Shown piece by piece: positions 35,652 to 36,802 of a stretch of 36,802 bases of DNA. Each line of letters opens with the position of its first letter. Positions within the stretch are counted from its first letter, which is position 1. The notes below the pieces were generated by a model, which was given only the letters and a program-made list of their open reading frames with translations, made no database searches and was not told the DNA's origin. The stretch lies in the IMG/VR virus record IMGVR_UViG_3300032309_000433, positions 1-36,802 of that record; one strand, given 5' to 3'. Both the position numbers and the translations under genes were made by a program. This DNA is from a virus.

Positions 35652-36496
35652 TGATTTTAATTGACCTCAACCAAGTTTTAATATCAAACCTTATGGCGCA
35701 AACCAGAGGTAAAGCTGAAAATATACCTAATAAAGAAATGATTAGGCATATGGTCATTAATTCGTTAAGAGGGTTTAATTTAAAATTTAAAAAAGAATAT
35801 GGCGATAAAATAATTTTATGTGCCGACGCTGGTGATCCTTGGCGTAGAGATATATTTCCTAATTATAAACATGCTAGAAGAAAAGGCCGTGTAGATTCTG
35901 CCACAGATTGGGATAATATATTTAATGTAATTACAGAAATTAAACATGAAATTGCAGAAAACTTTCCTTATGTTATGATGTATGTAGAAAAAGCAGAGGC
36001 TGATGACATTATAGCAATACTTGTAAAACATACAAATGAACCCATTATGATTATAAGTGGCGATAAAGATTTTATACAATTACAAAATAAATCAAATGTT
36101 AAACAATATAGTCCTATACAAAAGGTATTTGTTGGTGAAGGAGTAGATGCTAAGAAGTTTTTACATGAACAGATTATAAAAGGAGACCGATCAGATGGTA
36201 TTCCTAATATATTAAGTCCAGATGATATCTTTTTAACGGGTGAAAAACAAAGACCTATTAATAAGAAGCGACTTGAAGAATGGGCCAATGTTAGTAATAT
36301 ACCTCTTGGCAGCGAAACCAGTAAATATTATGAAAGAAATAAGAGATTAATAGACCTTTCTTGCATACCAGAAGAGCTAGAAAGAACTATTATAAATACT
36401 TATAAGAACTATAAAGTACCTAGCAGGTCCAAACTGTTACCTTATTTTATAGAACATAAACTAAAATCGTTAATGAGTAACATTGGTGATTTTTAA
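35651..36496 (+). CDS. RNase H-type 5' exonuclease, T4 RNase H-like
   Basis: 281 residues. MILIDLNQVLISNLMAQTRG carries the first catalytic Asp, CADAGDPWRRDIFPNYKHAR the second cluster, and EKAEADDIIAIL and ISGDKDFIQLQ the acidic residues of the FEN/RNase H fold. The later helix-hairpin region includes KGDRSDGIPNILSPDDIFLT. It removes RNA primers and nearby DNA from Okazaki fragments. This is the T4 RNase H type and belongs with the replication genes although it lies apart from the primase. Confidence 0.88.
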   Translation: MILIDLNQVLISNLMAQTRGKAENIPNKEMIRHMVINSLRGFNLKFKKEYGDKIILCADAGDPWRRDIFPNYKHARRKGRVDSATDWDNIFNVITEIKHEIAENFPYVMMYVEKAEADDIIAILVKHTNEPIMIISGDKDFIQLQNKSNVKQYSPIQKVFVGEGVDAKKFLHEQIIKGDRSDGIPNILSPDDIFLTGEKQRPINKKRLEEWANVSNIPLGSETSKYYERNKRLIDLSCIPEELERTIINTYKNYKVPSRSKLLPYFIEHKLKSLMSNIGDF

Positions 36497-36521
36497 TATT
36501 CGAATATTGGAGTAAATAATT

Positions 36522-36802
36522 ATGGCAGAAACACAACAAACTAGTCATCCTAGTTTAATGAGTAAAAAAGGTTTAGACGCTACGGCTCGTACGGCCACAA
36601 ATTCTAGACCAATAGCTCACGAAATATTTACGCAAGTAAATAACGCAAAAGATAAACCCAAAAAAATTGAAGTATTGAGAAAATACGACAGTCAAGGTTT
36701 AAGACAGTTATTAAAAGCTGCTTTTGATCCTAAAATTATTTGGGATTTACCAGAAGGAACACCTCCTTACATAGCTAACGAGGCACCAGCTGGAACAGAT
36801 CA
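36522..36802 (+). CDS. Conserved T4-like phage protein, DUF6433-like (3' truncated)
   Basis: Only the first 93 complete codons are in the window. NAKDKPKKIEVLRKYDSQGL and LLKAAFDPKIIWDLPEGTPP, then YIANEAPAGTD, are blocks that I recall from the DUF6433-type protein conserved in T4-like marine phages, where it lies near replication genes. No catalytic site is known to me. A GGAG ribosome-binding site lies upstream, and a 14-base palindrome, AATATTCGAATATT (36495-36508), sits in the short gap. Confidence 0.7.
   Translation, partial: MAETQQTSHPSLMSKKGLDATARTATNSRPIAHEIFTQVNNAKDKPKKIEVLRKYDSQGLRQLLKAAFDPKIIWDLPEGTPPYIANEAPAGTD

Noticed and set aside
36391-36398. TATAAATA late promoter box inside the exonuclease gene
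   Set aside because: It is well inside the coding region with no downstream gene at suitable distance; the octamer is expected several times by chance in this AT-rich sequence.
36495-36508. Perfect 14-base palindrome AATATTCGAATATT as an operator
   Set aside because: It overlaps a stop codon, is composed almost wholly of A/T, and occurs once; it is too weak to call a regulatory site.

Overview
This window looks like part of the genome of a T4-like (myovirus-type) marine phage with a very AT-rich genome, plausibly infecting an AT-rich marine bacterium such as SAR11; the host is an inference from base composition and gene content. All 63 genes called are on the + strand, tightly packed, often with 1-14 nt overlaps. 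No gap without a gene exceeds 160 bases. Recognisable T4-type genes are gp61-like primase, class Ia ribonucleotide reductase (nrdA/nrdB), glutaredoxin and an RNase H-type 5' exonuclease. TATAAATA boxes, the T4 late promoter consensus, sit in several intergenic gaps. No tRNA, CRISPR array, insertion sequence or integrase was seen.

Layout. (1) 1-9949: a kinase fragment, a large nucleotidyltransferase/adenylyltransferase protein, and a run of virion-associated proteins. Several of these begin with an N-terminal sequence resembling the capsid-targeting peptide of T4 internal head proteins. A lipoprotein, a HAD phosphatase and two small structural-type proteins lie among them. (2) 9964-11351: six small membrane proteins, including a GTA-type 3-TM holin candidate and two paralogous one-TM/coiled-coil proteins, forming a probable lysis or membrane cassette. 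(3) 11365-18751: the most remarkable region, a seven-gene curli-type module. It encodes CsgF, the outer-membrane secretion pore CsgG, two curlin-repeat proteins, a FecR-domain protein, an adhesin-like protein with curlin repeats, and a CHASE2-type transmembrane adenylate/guanylate cyclase. It starts at a late-type promoter box and runs as one unit. (4) 18797-25463: two small proteins, then a replication/nucleotide block (primase, NrdA, NrdB, a kinase-nucleotidyltransferase fusion, a zinc ribbon and a RuvC-like nuclease) behind a consensus sigma-70 promoter. (5) 25460-29863: six sugar-related genes (FkbM methyltransferase and glycosyltransferase-like proteins) coupled by short overlaps. (6) 30021-36802: many short early-type genes, predicted lipoproteins, glutaredoxin, a winged-helix-like protein, the RNase H-type nuclease and the start of a conserved T4-like protein.

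How the genes may work together. Region 3 encodes a secretion pore, its coupling factor and several export-signal amyloid-type substrates, plus a periplasmic FecR protein next to a membrane cyclase. It could build fibres on, or perforate, the outer membrane of the infected cell late in infection and link envelope state to cyclic-nucleotide signalling. Its position directly after the holin-type cassette raises the alternative that the pore assists lysis or solute exchange. The combined curlin/FecR/CHASE2-cyclase module is the best candidate for an undescribed phage system. CsgG/CsgF alone have, to my recollection, been noted in related marine phages.
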